NCBI GenBank assembly: GCA_023614405.1
Contig: CM042685.1
Coordinates: forward strand, 84,000,684 to 84,064,683
DNA: 64,000 nucleotides
Origin: Avena insularis
Lineage: Eukaryota; Streptophyta; Magnoliopsida; Poales; Poaceae
Direction: 5' to 3'
The notes beneath the pieces were generated by a model. The model made no database searches, was not told where the DNA came from, and saw only the letters and a program-made list of their open reading frames with translations. Positions within the stretch are counted from its first letter, which is position 1, and the number at the start of each line of letters is the position of its first letter. Shown one piece after another: positions 12,205 through 22,581 of the stretch. The position numbers and the translations under genes were made by a program.

Positions 12205-14238
12205 AATGCATCACCCCATTTTATTAAATATTAGAGAGCATTTAGTGGTCAATTCACCAGTTGGCTTCACATGGAACCCCTTGGCGCAACCCCCATGATA
12301 TAAACAAGTTTCTACCGGTCTAGCTGGAAGGGGTTTAGCCTGGACCTACCTCGTAGCATCCCAAGAATTTTCCAAAAAATCATTTCCAGGTAAAAAGCAT
12401 GGCATTTCAGAGATCCAATAAAATATTAGCAAGACTCGACACCTAGCCAGGAACCCTAACTACCGCGATCTCGGCCGAATTTCGAAACCAGTATAAAAAA
12501 TTCAAAAAATATCCAAGAAAATGTGAAACCTTTGCACATAGTCGTTTTATGTTACCTATTTGCAGGTAAAAATAACAAACATGACATATGAGGATTATTA
12601 GAAAAAAGTGTTCAGGGCAAGATGAGCTAGGTCATGACCATAGCCATGGCATAGTTTGTTATAATATGCCCATATCCCGCACATGCGTGTATCATGTGAT
12701 AGCAAATAATGTTGTTTCATGAAGTTTTCATGTTCTCTACACGGAAAATCCATTTTCCCGGTGCCGAAAAGGGCCTACTTTATGAAGAAGCCACAAAGGA
12801 TGTGATGTGAAAAGGCATCACCCCATTTTTAATAAATACTAGAGATCATTTAGTGGTCAATTCACCAGTTGGCTTTAGCTACAACCCCTCGGTGTAACCC
12901 CTAGCAAGACCCGACACATAGCCAGGAACCCTAACTGCCGGGATCTCGACTGGATTTTGAAACCAGCATAGAAAATTTAAAAACAAATTCAAAAAATGTG
13001 AAACCTTCGCACATAGTCGTTTTATGTTACCTAGATGCAGATAAAAATAACAAACATGGCATATGAGGATTATTCGAAAAAAGTGTTCACAGAAATCACC
13101 TACAGCCTTCGAGGATTCATGGCATTCAGGGCAAGATGAGCTAGCTTATGACCACAACCATGGTATAGTTTGTTATAATGTTCCCATATTCTGCACATGC
13201 ATGTATCATGTGATGGCAAACATTGTTGCTTCATGAAGTTTTTACGTTCTCTGCATGGAAAATCTATTTTCCATTTTCTTGGAGCCGAAAAGGTCCTATT
13301 TTGTGAAGCAGCGACCAAGGATGTGATGTGAAAATGCATCACCCCATTTTTAATAAGCACTAAGAGAATTTAGTGGTAAATTGACCAGTTGGCTTCACCT
13401 AGGATCCCTCGATGCAACCCCCGTGATATAAATAAGTTTCTGTCGGTCTAGTTGGAAGAGGCTCAAATTTAGCCTGGTGCTACCTCGTAGCTATCCCAAG
13501 ATCTTTTCAAAAAATCATTTTCAGGTAAAAAACATGGCATTTCTTCAGATATCCAGTAAGAGGTTAGCAAGACCCGACACATAGCCAAGAACCCTAACTG
13601 CCGCGATCTTGGCGAATTTCGAAACCATCATAGAAAATTTCAAAAAATCTCCAAAAAATGTGAAACCTTCGCACATAGTCGTTTTATGTTACCTATTTGC
13701 AGGTAAAAATAATAAACATGTCATATGAGGATTATTTAAAAAAAGTGTTCAAATAAATCATCTACTGCCTTCGAGGATTCATGCCTTTCAGGGCAAGATG
13801 AGCTAGCTCATGACCACAACCATGGCATAGTTTGTTATAATGTTCCCATATTCCGCACATGCATGTATCATGTGATGGAAAACATTTTTGCTTCATGAAG
13901 TTTTCACTTCTCTGCACAAAAAATCTATTTTTCATTTTCCTAGAGCCGAAAAGGGCCTATTTTGTGAAGTAGCCACCAAGGATGTGATGTGAAAATGCAT
14001 CACCCCATTTTTAATAAATACTAAGAGAATTTAGTGGTCAATTCACCAGTTGGCTTCACCTAGAACCCCTGGATGCAACCCCCGCGATATAAACAAGTTT
14101 CTGCCGGTCTAGTTGGAAGGGGCTCAAATTTAGCCTGGATCTTCCTCGTATCTCTCCCAAGAATTTCCCAAAAAATCATTTACAGGTAGAAAACATGTTA
14201 TTTCTTTAGAGATCCAATAAGAGATTAGCAAGACCCGG
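12205..14238 (+). repeat. Tandem array of a ~660-bp repeat, left part
   Basis: Units start with 'atgcatcaccccattttt' at about 12207, 12807, 13336 and 13996. Landmarks in each unit are 'tttagtggtcaattcaccagt', 'ataaacaagtttct.ccggtctag', 'aggaaccctaact.ccg', 'cacatagtcgttttatgttacct', 'gaggattatt.gaaaaaagtg' and 'gccgaaaagg'. The spacing is about 660 bp where complete (13338 to 13998); two units are shortened by internal deletions (about 600 and 529 bp). The fourth unit is cut by element A at 14238 and resumes at 26439. No coding sequence is apparent; short frames are not conserved between units. Confidence 0.85.
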
Positions 14239-14788
14239 TGTTGGGGATATGCTATATGGGTATCCTCATAGCATGTCTCGTATCCGGATAAACCCGGGTG
14301 GCCCACGGTTGGTAGCATGGCCCATGGCCTGCTGGGCGGCCCAGTTAGATGGATCTAGAAGGAAGGCCCATGCCGGATAAAGGAAGACTACAGAGGAGTC
14401 ACCGACGTACCCGAAGCCTTGGAGTGCAAGACACGCTAAACTAGTTGTAAGCAGTGTAGGACTCTATAACCTGTCCGGCTAGGACTTTTCCCTGTAACCC
14501 TAGGACCTGATGACTATATAAGTCGGGCCTATGGGAGCCTTTAGGGCACAATCTCAGACAATCTGGAGTCGACTACGACACACCTCGCACAGCGAACCAA
14601 TCCCTGTAACTCGGCGTATTTTTCCTTATAGTGATTTATAGCACGAGTAGGATTCTGCCACCGTTTAGGGATCTAAACCTGGGTAAGCTGTGTTACCTCG
14701 TACCCGTCAACCGTCCACCTTCCCCCACGTCTCTAAACACGCCTTGTGAGGACCCCTCCATGGCATACTCATCTGCAATACCACGACA
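14239..14788 (+). repeat. 5' LTR of element A
   Basis: Begins TGTTGGGGATATGCTATATGG and ends CAATACCACGACA. It matches 25890-26438 along its length with scattered substitutions. It contains a TATATAAG box at 14515-14522, in the position of the transcription start region. Confidence 0.95.
14515..14522 (+). promoter_or_regulatory. LTR TATA box of element A
   Basis: TATATAAG, conserved in the 3' LTR (26165-26172) and, on the minus strand, in both LTRs of element B. It lies about 275 bp inside the LTR, as expected for the U3/R boundary. Inferred promoter. Confidence 0.6.
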
Positions 14789-14790
14789 TT

Positions 14791-14808
14791 TGGCGCCCAC
14801 CGTGGGGC
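14791..14808 (+). other. Primer-binding site of element A
   Basis: TGGCGCCCACCGTGGGGC, two bases after the LTR end. It starts with TGG, complementary to the CCA end of a tRNA. This primer-site type is common in grass Tat-lineage gypsy elements; the tRNA was not assigned. Element B has the same site with one change (…CCAACG…). Confidence 0.85.
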
Positions 14809-14919
14809 AAGAGGCGCTTCAGGCTCTTTAGCGGGCAAGGACCAAGATCTTCGCGGGAATCGGCAAAACCATAGCCATCGGTCGTGTTCTCTTCTCCGTC
14901 AATGTTCAGATCGTCCCTC

Positions 14920-17900
14920 CTGACGAATGCTGGATCCCGGCAAAGACGAACCCTACGTAGGTGCTCGGTCGTCCCCATCAGAGATATCCACCTCTTCATC
15001 GGCGAAACCGACTCGGGCACTAGTTCCCTGTGAGTCGGAGGAGCATCAAGAACCACACGGACCGCCTACGGGCATGATACGTTCGCGGAAGGATCAATGT
15101 CGGATCTCTCCTTAGAGTTTGCCGGCAAAGATCGGAAAAATTCAAGGCCCACCCAACCGCCCCTGTGCAGGATATAACGGTGGAAGATCGTTGCGAGTCC
15201 GCCGGCTTCGTTCGCGCGTCTGGACAGCAGAGACCCAAGTTCATCGGCGTGGTTACCATCTTTGCTCTGGAGCGTTGCGCTCAGAGAGAGGGCGAAAACC
15301 CCCACGATTACCTTGCCAGGTGGCTCCGTATACAGGCCGATTTGGCACACTACCCAATGATGATGCCATGTATCACTTTGTGGAAGGACTGGACCAAGGT
15401 ACGCTTCTCCGACATTCTGTAAGGAGGCAGCAGGCTTAGGGACGTCTCACCTTCGAAAGCATGGTGAACACCGTCAACAACTACGCGGAGGCCGAGGAGG
15501 CAGCTCAGACAGCGCTTGCGCTCATTGATGGAGCCCCTCTGATTCAGCCACCTCCACCACCTCCTTTCGCCGCCATCGCCGCAGCTGCACCACCGCCTCC
15601 AGTCATCGTCGCTGCTGCTGCACCTCCATCCCTCGTCATCGAGGAAGCCCCGGCACCCTCCGACTCTGTGATTGACGCGCTTTACACCGACTTCATCGCA
15701 GATTCAGAGGAGATAGATTTCAGCCCGGAGGAGCTAGACTATGCCATGCAGGAGATGGAGGAGGAGTACACGCGCGATGAACATGCCAACAACACCGTCA
15801 CATCCTGAGAGGTGTTCATCACCATTGGGATGGTGATGGACGAAGATCAACCCGGACGAGCTCCGCCTACAGCGCTGGACAAGGGGAAGGGACCACCTGT
15901 TGCTGCCGACAATGATCACGCAAAGGATATGCCCCCTCCCCCTAACCCAGTGCAACAGCCGCAGGAACTCGGCACCGGACCGAGCAACAACAACACCGCA
16001 AACCCGCCGCCTCCGGCATCTATATCTGCTGCTTCCCAAGTTACTCGAGCTGATAGAGTGATGTACGGCAATCTCCTCGTCGAGCCTATGAACGTGGCTC
16101 ATATCGGCAATGTAGTCCAGCTTGACGAGAAGCGCCAGCAGCTGCTGGAGGAAGCGCAGTCCATCGCGGAGCAAGGCGCAAAGCTAGATCGAGATCTGGC
16201 CAACGCGCAGAAGTACATAGAGAAAGCTAGAGAAATGGAGGCTGAATACAAGACTCCGCAGCAGCAGCAGCAGAAGGCCAAGAAAGCTCCGGCTCGCGTC
16301 ATCAACAATCCTGGTGTGCGGAGAAACCTAGGATGGGCTCCCCCAAAGCTGGCACAAGCCAAGCCATACATTGATAGTGAAGGCAGGCAGGTGATGCCCA
16401 CTCCTCTCCTCAACCTCGTCGTCACCAAGACCCTTCTAGAGCAGGATAGATCACCTGAAGCGGTGGACCAGGTCTATGACCTAGTGGCCAAGGCGGTGAA
16501 ACAGCAGGAAAATGCCACCTCTCATAGGCTCGAGTCTGACCCAGCGTTTTGTCAGTCTAGCCAGCACAAGCCGCCAAGGGACAGATATCCTCTTGATGTC
16601 GGGTCTCAGACAGGTTTGTCAGAACGAAGACGGAGGGATACACGTAATAGGAAGGATGCTATCCCCATATCCTCTGACCATGGAGGCAAGGCCCAACCTC
16701 GTCGCCCATCGCCACCGCCCCACTCCCCCCGACATCGCGAAGAAACCAAGGCTCACCGTCGTACGGATATGCCTCCGCCAAGGGAGAGCGGCATCGTCAT
16801 CCGCGACAACACGGAGCAGACCCGTCATGACAGAGAGCACAACCAAGGACACAAGAGCAGGTCGCGCGATGACCCTCCACGTCCGACAAGCAACCGCGAC
16901 AAGCGTGAGGCATCGCAAGAGGGAAACAGCAAGAAAGCTAACCCACCGCCACCTTCGCCTCCATCGCCACCTAGCAGCCACCATGGCGGAGGAGGCCCGC
17001 GTCATTCACACAGCCCATCCCCTGATGGCAAGAAGAAGAAAAGAAGCCCGGAGCCATACGATGCACGTTCACGTCTGGACAAGATCCACGAGGCCCGGGA
17101 AGGACCATACCTGGGACCACGTTGCTTTGGACCTATAATACGGTCCGCAACTTACCCCAAAGGTTTCCGGATTGACAAGACCATCAAGCCCTATGACGGC
17201 ACCGCCAAGCCAGCTACATGGTTGCAGGACTACGGCAACGCGGTGGAGATCGCTGGGGGTAACCCCAACGTCGCCGTCAAGTACCTCACATTGATGTTGG
17301 TGGGCACGACCCATTAATGGATTGATGACTTGCCGGAAAGATCCATCTGCAATTGGTTGGACATGCAATAAGCGTTCACCAAGAACTTCGAGGGTACGTA
17401 CAAGCATCCCTCCACTGTTGGCGATCTACAGCGGTGCATGCAAGAGAAAGAAGAGACATCTCGCGGCTACCTCTCCCGTTGGCTGGATATGAAGAATTCC
17501 TGCGCAGGAGTGCACGCCTAGACCGCCATGGCCGCCTTCATCGATGGGTTGGAAAGGGACACGTTGCTCCAACATAAGCTGAAGCGCCTACAGGACAATC
17601 ACCAGCTAGACTTGAACCAGATGATTCAGTTGGCCAGTGAGTTCGCGGCTGCCGACGAAGTTGCTCACGGCTCTTTGCCGGCAACAGACGTTCCAACTCA
17701 AGCTCGGAGGAAGAGCAACACAAAGTGGAAGACCCCGCCTGAAGAAAAACAAAACTCCGACATGGTCGCTATGACTTTTGTAGGACGAGGTGATGGCGCA
17801 GGCGTGGCCGAGGGCTGGCTGTGGGCGTGACGAGGCGGTGAAACTACCTCGGCAGCGCTCCGTGTTCCCCAAACCTACGAGGAATACCGTGATATGCCAT

Positions 17901-18300
17901 GCCTCGTACACCTCGATGCCAACGGCAAGGCCACCCACACCAATCTCCACTACAAGTTCGTCAACGACCTCAAGGAGTACCCGGAGTCCGGCTACAAGCA
18001 AAGTCAGAAGAATAGACCGCGAGGAAAGGGCAAGGGGAATAAGAAGGAGGAGGAATCCAAGGATTCAAGTGACATGGATGAGGATGTTGACCCCAAGAAC
18101 GCCGCCAAGGGCGATGACAAGGGCAAGAAACCCTTCAAGAAGAAGGCGGCAGTTTTCCACACTTTCCTTGGCACCCCCACCGTCCGACAATAGAAGACCT
18201 CCATGAGGATACCAATGGCTACTATACCCCCAGTTCCCCAATTCCTGTGCTGGTCGGAGATTCCAATTACTTGGGACAGGAAGGATCACCTAGACCTCAT
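14920..18300 (+). pseudogene. gag: gag of element A, with two gag modules
   Basis: Capsid/nucleocapsid region, broken. Module 1 (about 15120-15530) carries DYLARWL, FVEGLDQGTLLRHS and a MVNTVNNYAEAEEAA segment. A proline/alanine-rich linker and a long charged, low-complexity region follow (about 15530-17130; open 15812-17317). Module 2 (about 17150-17680) carries IKPYDGTAKPATWLQDY, GYLSRWL, FIDGLERDTLLQHKL and LNQMIQLASEFAAADE, the usual Retrotrans_gag pattern. A knuckle-like C-x2-H…H-x4-C stretch follows near 17900-17965 (CLVHLDANGK…), then a lysine-rich tail. Breaks include a frameshift in module 1 near 15350, and stops near 15806, 17315, 17370, 17518 and 18190. The start codon is not certain. 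Confidence 0.8.
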
Positions 18301-18304
18301 CCCT

Positions 18305-18946
18305 ACGGAGAACTAATACGCCATGGTCATCAACCCCCTGATTGACGGCAATGAGTTCACCAAATGTATGCTGGATAGTGGAAGTAGCATCAATATCATG
18401 TACCTGGATACACTACAGAAGATGAACTTTACGAAGGCAAACCTAAGGCGGACCAACACCATCTTCCATGGCGTAGTTCCTGGTCGGGAGGCTCGGTCCC
18501 TTGGGTGCATCACACTTCAGGTCGCTTTTGGTGATGTTAATAATTATCACCAAGAACGCATGACCTTTGAGGTGGTCCCCTTCAAGAGCGTGTACCACGT
18601 CATATTCGGCCGCGACATATTCCACACCTTCATGGCCAAGCCATGCTTCGTCTACAACAAACTCAAGATACCCGGACCAAACGGTGTCATCATTGTATCC
18701 GGAAGCTTTACAAAAGCAAGGGACTGTGAGATTGGAGAAGCAGCCTACGCAGAAGCTGTCCTCTACAGGGAAGAATTCAAGGAGATCCAGAGCAAGGTCG
18801 ATGCCTCAGAGATGCCCGCATCGAAGAAACAAATTTCTGACTCCGCCCCAGCATTCAAGGCCACCATTGAGACCAAGCCGGTGGAACTTGTGGTAGGCGA
18901 TGCCTCCAAGACCACTGCCATTGGGACGAACCTGGACCCTAAATAG
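18305..18946 (+). pseudogene. Retropepsin-type protease of element A
   Basis: Aspartic protease that would cleave the polyprotein. The catalytic motif is seen as MLDSGSSINIMY, with the DSGSS codons at 18374-18388. A flap-like region and the GRDIFHTF motif follow. The frame is open from 18323 to the stop at 18944-18946. Just upstream a TAA stands where element B has CAA, so the link to gag is broken. It ends in a spacer (…IETKPVELVVGD…) leading to the reverse transcriptase. Confidence 0.82.
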
Positions 18947-18959
18947 GAAAGAGCGCTCG

Positions 18960-20370
18960 TCGAGTTCCTCCGTGAGAATAGGTACATCTTTGCCTGGCAA
19001 CCTGCCGACATGAAAGGTGTACCTAGGGAACTTGTCGAGCACAGCTTGAATATTGATCCAAAATGTAAACCAGTGAAACAACCTCTACGACGCTTCGGAG
19101 ACAAGAAGAGACGCACCATAGGCAAAGAGATAGCTAGGTTACTTAAGGCTAGTTTTATCCGAGAAGTCCTTCACACCCAATGGGTGGCCAATCCTGTACT
19201 TGTCCCTAAAAAGGGAACCAAAGAATTAAGAATGTGTCTTGATTACACCGTCTTGAACAAGGCATGTCCCAAAGATCCGTTTGCTTTGCCTCGCATTGAC
19301 CAAGTCATTGACTCGACGGCTAGCTCGGAGCTTTTGTGTTTTCTCGATGCATACTCAGGATACCACCAGATCAAGATGAGAAAGTCAGACCAATTGGCCA
19401 ATTCGTTCACTACACCCTACGACACCTTTTGCTATGTCACGATGCCCTTTGGGCTAAAAAACGCAGGTGCTATGTACCACCGGACAATACAACGTTGCCT
19501 ACACGACAAAATTGGTCGGAACGTTCACGCCTATGTGGACGATATAGCGGTGATGTCTAAAAAATCAAACGACTTAATCTCCGACTAAAAAGAAACCTTT
19601 GATAATCTCCGAAAATACAACATGATGCTTAACCCTAAGAAGTGCGTCTTCGGGGTTCCAGCCTGCAAATTGTTGGGCTTCATTGTTTCCCAGCGTGGAA
19701 CCAAAGTCAACCCGGAGAAAATCAAGGCCATCTTAAACATAAACCGTCCGACATTCCTAAAGGACATACAATGACTAACAGGTTGTGTTGCAGCAGTTAG
19801 TCGGTTCGTAAGCCGACTTGGAGAGAAGGCCCTACTACTATACAAGTTGCTGAAGAAGGCGGACAAATTCACGTGGACGGACGAAGCAGACGCAGCATTG
19901 AAGCAGCTCAAGGAGATTCTTTCCTCAGCGCCTATCCTTGCAGCGCCCGAGCCTGGAGAGCCCATGTTAATTTACATGGCGGCCACCAACCGGGTAATCA
20001 GCATCATCATCGTGGTAGAGCGGAAGGAACCAGGGCATGAGTACGGAGTTCAACGATCAGTTTACTATGTAATCAAGGTCTTGACGGAGTCCAAGCAGCG
20101 TTACCCGCACTACCAAAAGATAGCTTATGGAGTATTCCTTGCTTCTCGGAAGTTGATGCACTATTTTCATGAGCACCCCATCACAGTGGTGAGCAAGACT
20201 CCACTGTCCGACATTATCAACAACAGCGACGCTATAGGAAGGGTCGCGAAGTGGGGCATTGAACTTGCCGCCTTCGAGATCACCTACAAAAGACGCGACG
20301 CTATCAAATCACAAGCCTTGGTGGATTTTATTGCAGATTGGACGGAGATGCCAGATGCTACCCCATTACC
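18960..20370 (+). pseudogene. pol: Reverse transcriptase and first RNase H of element A
   Basis: Copies element RNA to DNA and degrades the RNA. Visible motifs in order: ARLLKASFIREV, WVANPVLVPKK, RMCLDYTVLNKACPKD, FLDAYSGYHQIKM, VTMPFGLKNAGAMY, catalytic YVDD (19532-19543), LNPKKCVFGV and KLLGFIVSQRG. The thumb/connection region follows, then an RNase H of Ty3 type with a RYPHYQKIAYGVFLASRKL stretch and …ALVDFIADWTE. Stops: TAA at about 19586 and TGA at about 19773. The catalytic aspartates are retained, but the frame is not intact. Confidence 0.9.
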
Positions 20371-20379
20371 GGAACCAGA

Positions 20380-20994
20380 ATACTGGGTGATGCACTTTGA
20401 CGGGTCAAAGCTGCTCAACGGCTCGGGGGCTGGTGTCTTGCCACTCTGATCGGGGACAAGCTACACTACGTTCTGCAGATCCACTTCGAGGCTACGAACA
20501 AGATGGCGGAGTATGAAGCACTCATTCACGGATTACGCGTAGCCAAGGATATTGGCATCAAGCGCATAGTTTGCTGTGGAGATTCCGACTTGGTTGCCCA
20601 GCAGGTTGCTGGCACCTGGAATGCACGGAACCCTATGATGGCAGCATATCGAGACGAAGTGGACGAGATAGCCAAGAGCTTCTTGGGCTACGAGGTCAAG
20701 TATGTACCTAGGGAGCAAAACGAGGCGGCTGATCTGCTGTCTAAGCTTGGATTAGGGCGCAAAAAAATTCCGCCTGGAGTTTTCCTGGAGGATCTACGAA
20801 CACCATCCATGAAGGGAGCATACATCGACAAACCGGACAAAGTTGACTCTTTTGTTCACATGGTGACAAAGGTCCCTCCGGCATGGACAAAACCGTTCAT
20901 GGAGTATCTCGAAGACGGAACTTTGCCCGACGACAAGGTCGAAAGACGGAAAATAGTACGTCGAGCAAAGGGCAATACCATAATCAATGGATAG
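20380..20994 (+). pseudogene. Second (archaeal-type) RNase H of element A
   Basis: A separate RNase H domain follows the first, the hallmark of the Tat lineage. Motifs: VMHFDGSKLLNGSGAGV (first acidic residue), NKMAEYEALIHGLRVAK with the E, CCGDSDLVAQQV with the D, and VPREQNEAADLLSKLG. A frameshift near 20445 separates the first motif from the others (open frame 20503-20994). The frame ends with a TAG at 20992-20994 just before the integrase. Confidence 0.85.
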
Positions 20995-22164
20995 CTCTAC
21001 AAAAGAAGCACTACTGGTGTATATCTTAAGTGTGTTTCCCATCAAGAAGGTATTGAAATCCTATGCGAAATCCAGCTCGGAGATTGTGGGCATCACGCCG
21101 CTCCCCGATCATTGGTCGCTAAAGCCTTATGGCAAGGATTCTACTGGCTGACCGCAAAGGCGGACGCCGACAAGCTGGTTGAGACATGCATGGGATGTCA
21201 TTATTATGCCCGACAACCACATGTTCCTGCTGAAGAATTGCGAACAATATGAATAACTTGGCCGTTCGCAGTCTGGGGGCTCAACATGGTTGGTCCGTTT
21301 CAGACGGCACCATGTGGGTTTACGCATCTGCTAGTAGCAGTTGATAAATTCACCAAATGGATAGAAGCTAAACCCATTAGAAAGCTCGATGGGGCAACTT
21401 CCCATAGGTTTGTCCGGGATCTAGTGGTGAGATTTGGTCTCCCACATAGCATTATCACCGACAATGGCAACAACTTGTCACTCGGAGAAGTAGAAGCTTA
21501 TTGTTGGGAGAAGGGCATTCGACTTGACCTTGCATCTGTGACACATCCACAGTCCAATGGTCAGGTTGAGCGAGCCAATGGATTAATTCTGCAGGGAATC
21601 AAGCCACGTCTTGAGGCACCGCTACATAAAGCAGCTGGAGCCTGGGCGGAAGAATTGCCATATATGCTGTGTCGTTTACGAACTACACCCAACAGATCCA
21701 CCGGCGACACCCCTTACTTCATGGTATATGGAGCATAAGCCATCCTGCCTTCCGACATCCTTCATGATGCACCAAGAGTTGCTGCCTATGACGAAGATGA
21801 CGCTGAAGAATCCAGACGCCTAGATGTGGACCTTCTCGAGGAGGAGCGCGTTTTGGCATGCCAAAGATCCACCATCTACCAGCAGAAGCTACACAGCTAC
21901 CATAGTCGCCGCGTCCGACATCGCTCGTTTAAAGAGGGGGATTTGGTGCTCCAACTTAAGCAAAAGAAGTCACACAAATTATCCCCGCCATGGCAAGGAC
22001 CGTTCATCATAAGCAAGGCGCTTCTCAATGGGTCTTACTACCTCGTTGACAATCATGAACTGAAGGATAGACCCAACAAGGATCATAAGCGTGACCCGGA
22101 TGATGACTACCCGGAGCTTGATCGGCCATGGAACATAGCACAGGTACGTCCTTTCTACACTTAA
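20995..22164 (+). pseudogene. Integrase of element A, catalytic Asp lost
   Basis: Would insert the cDNA. The N-terminal zinc-binding region is seen (HAAPRSLVAKALWQGFYW … CMGCHYYARQPHVPAEEL). The core reads WGLNMVGPF; the family has D where N stands (AAC at 21283-21285), and element B retains D (GLDMVGPL). The second D (ITDNGNN, 21460-21462) and the E (NGQVERANG, 21568-21570) are present with 35 residues between. The GPY/F-like C-terminus has KLSPPWQGPFII and ends …VRPFYT. Stops: TGA near 21250 and TAA near 21736. Confidence 0.88.
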
Positions 22165-22581
22165 CATTTTTTATCTATTGTGTACCCCTTATATGATCAA
22201 TGAAATAAAGCTCTCTGGTTCACTCATATTTCTGAGTCTTTTACCTCCTTTAGTGTTCATTTTTGGATCATATAAAAACTTTATGCACAAGCTTTGCGAT
22301 TGCACTTGTGAAAATTCTGCCTACGTGCATTAGTTTAAGTTTTCTGGTCTACACGTTCTTTGTTGTTTTTATGTGGATTCTGGAGTAGTGACTTTTGACA
22401 CTTATTGTCGGTGATTTTGTGCTTAGGTTCTTGATGGTGCCATTGGGCATCATCACCTGAGCGCGTAGTTCTGACAACGAGTCTTCTGACTCACGAAAAG
22501 TCAATTATAAAAACCAAAGTAATGGATAAGCTAGCACTTGCTTAAAAATATATACATGTTGGAACCAAAGTAATGGATAAG

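Noticed and set aside
15812..17317. 501-codon open frame as a host gene
   Set aside because: It is gag of element A, low-complexity and charged, ending in gag module 2.
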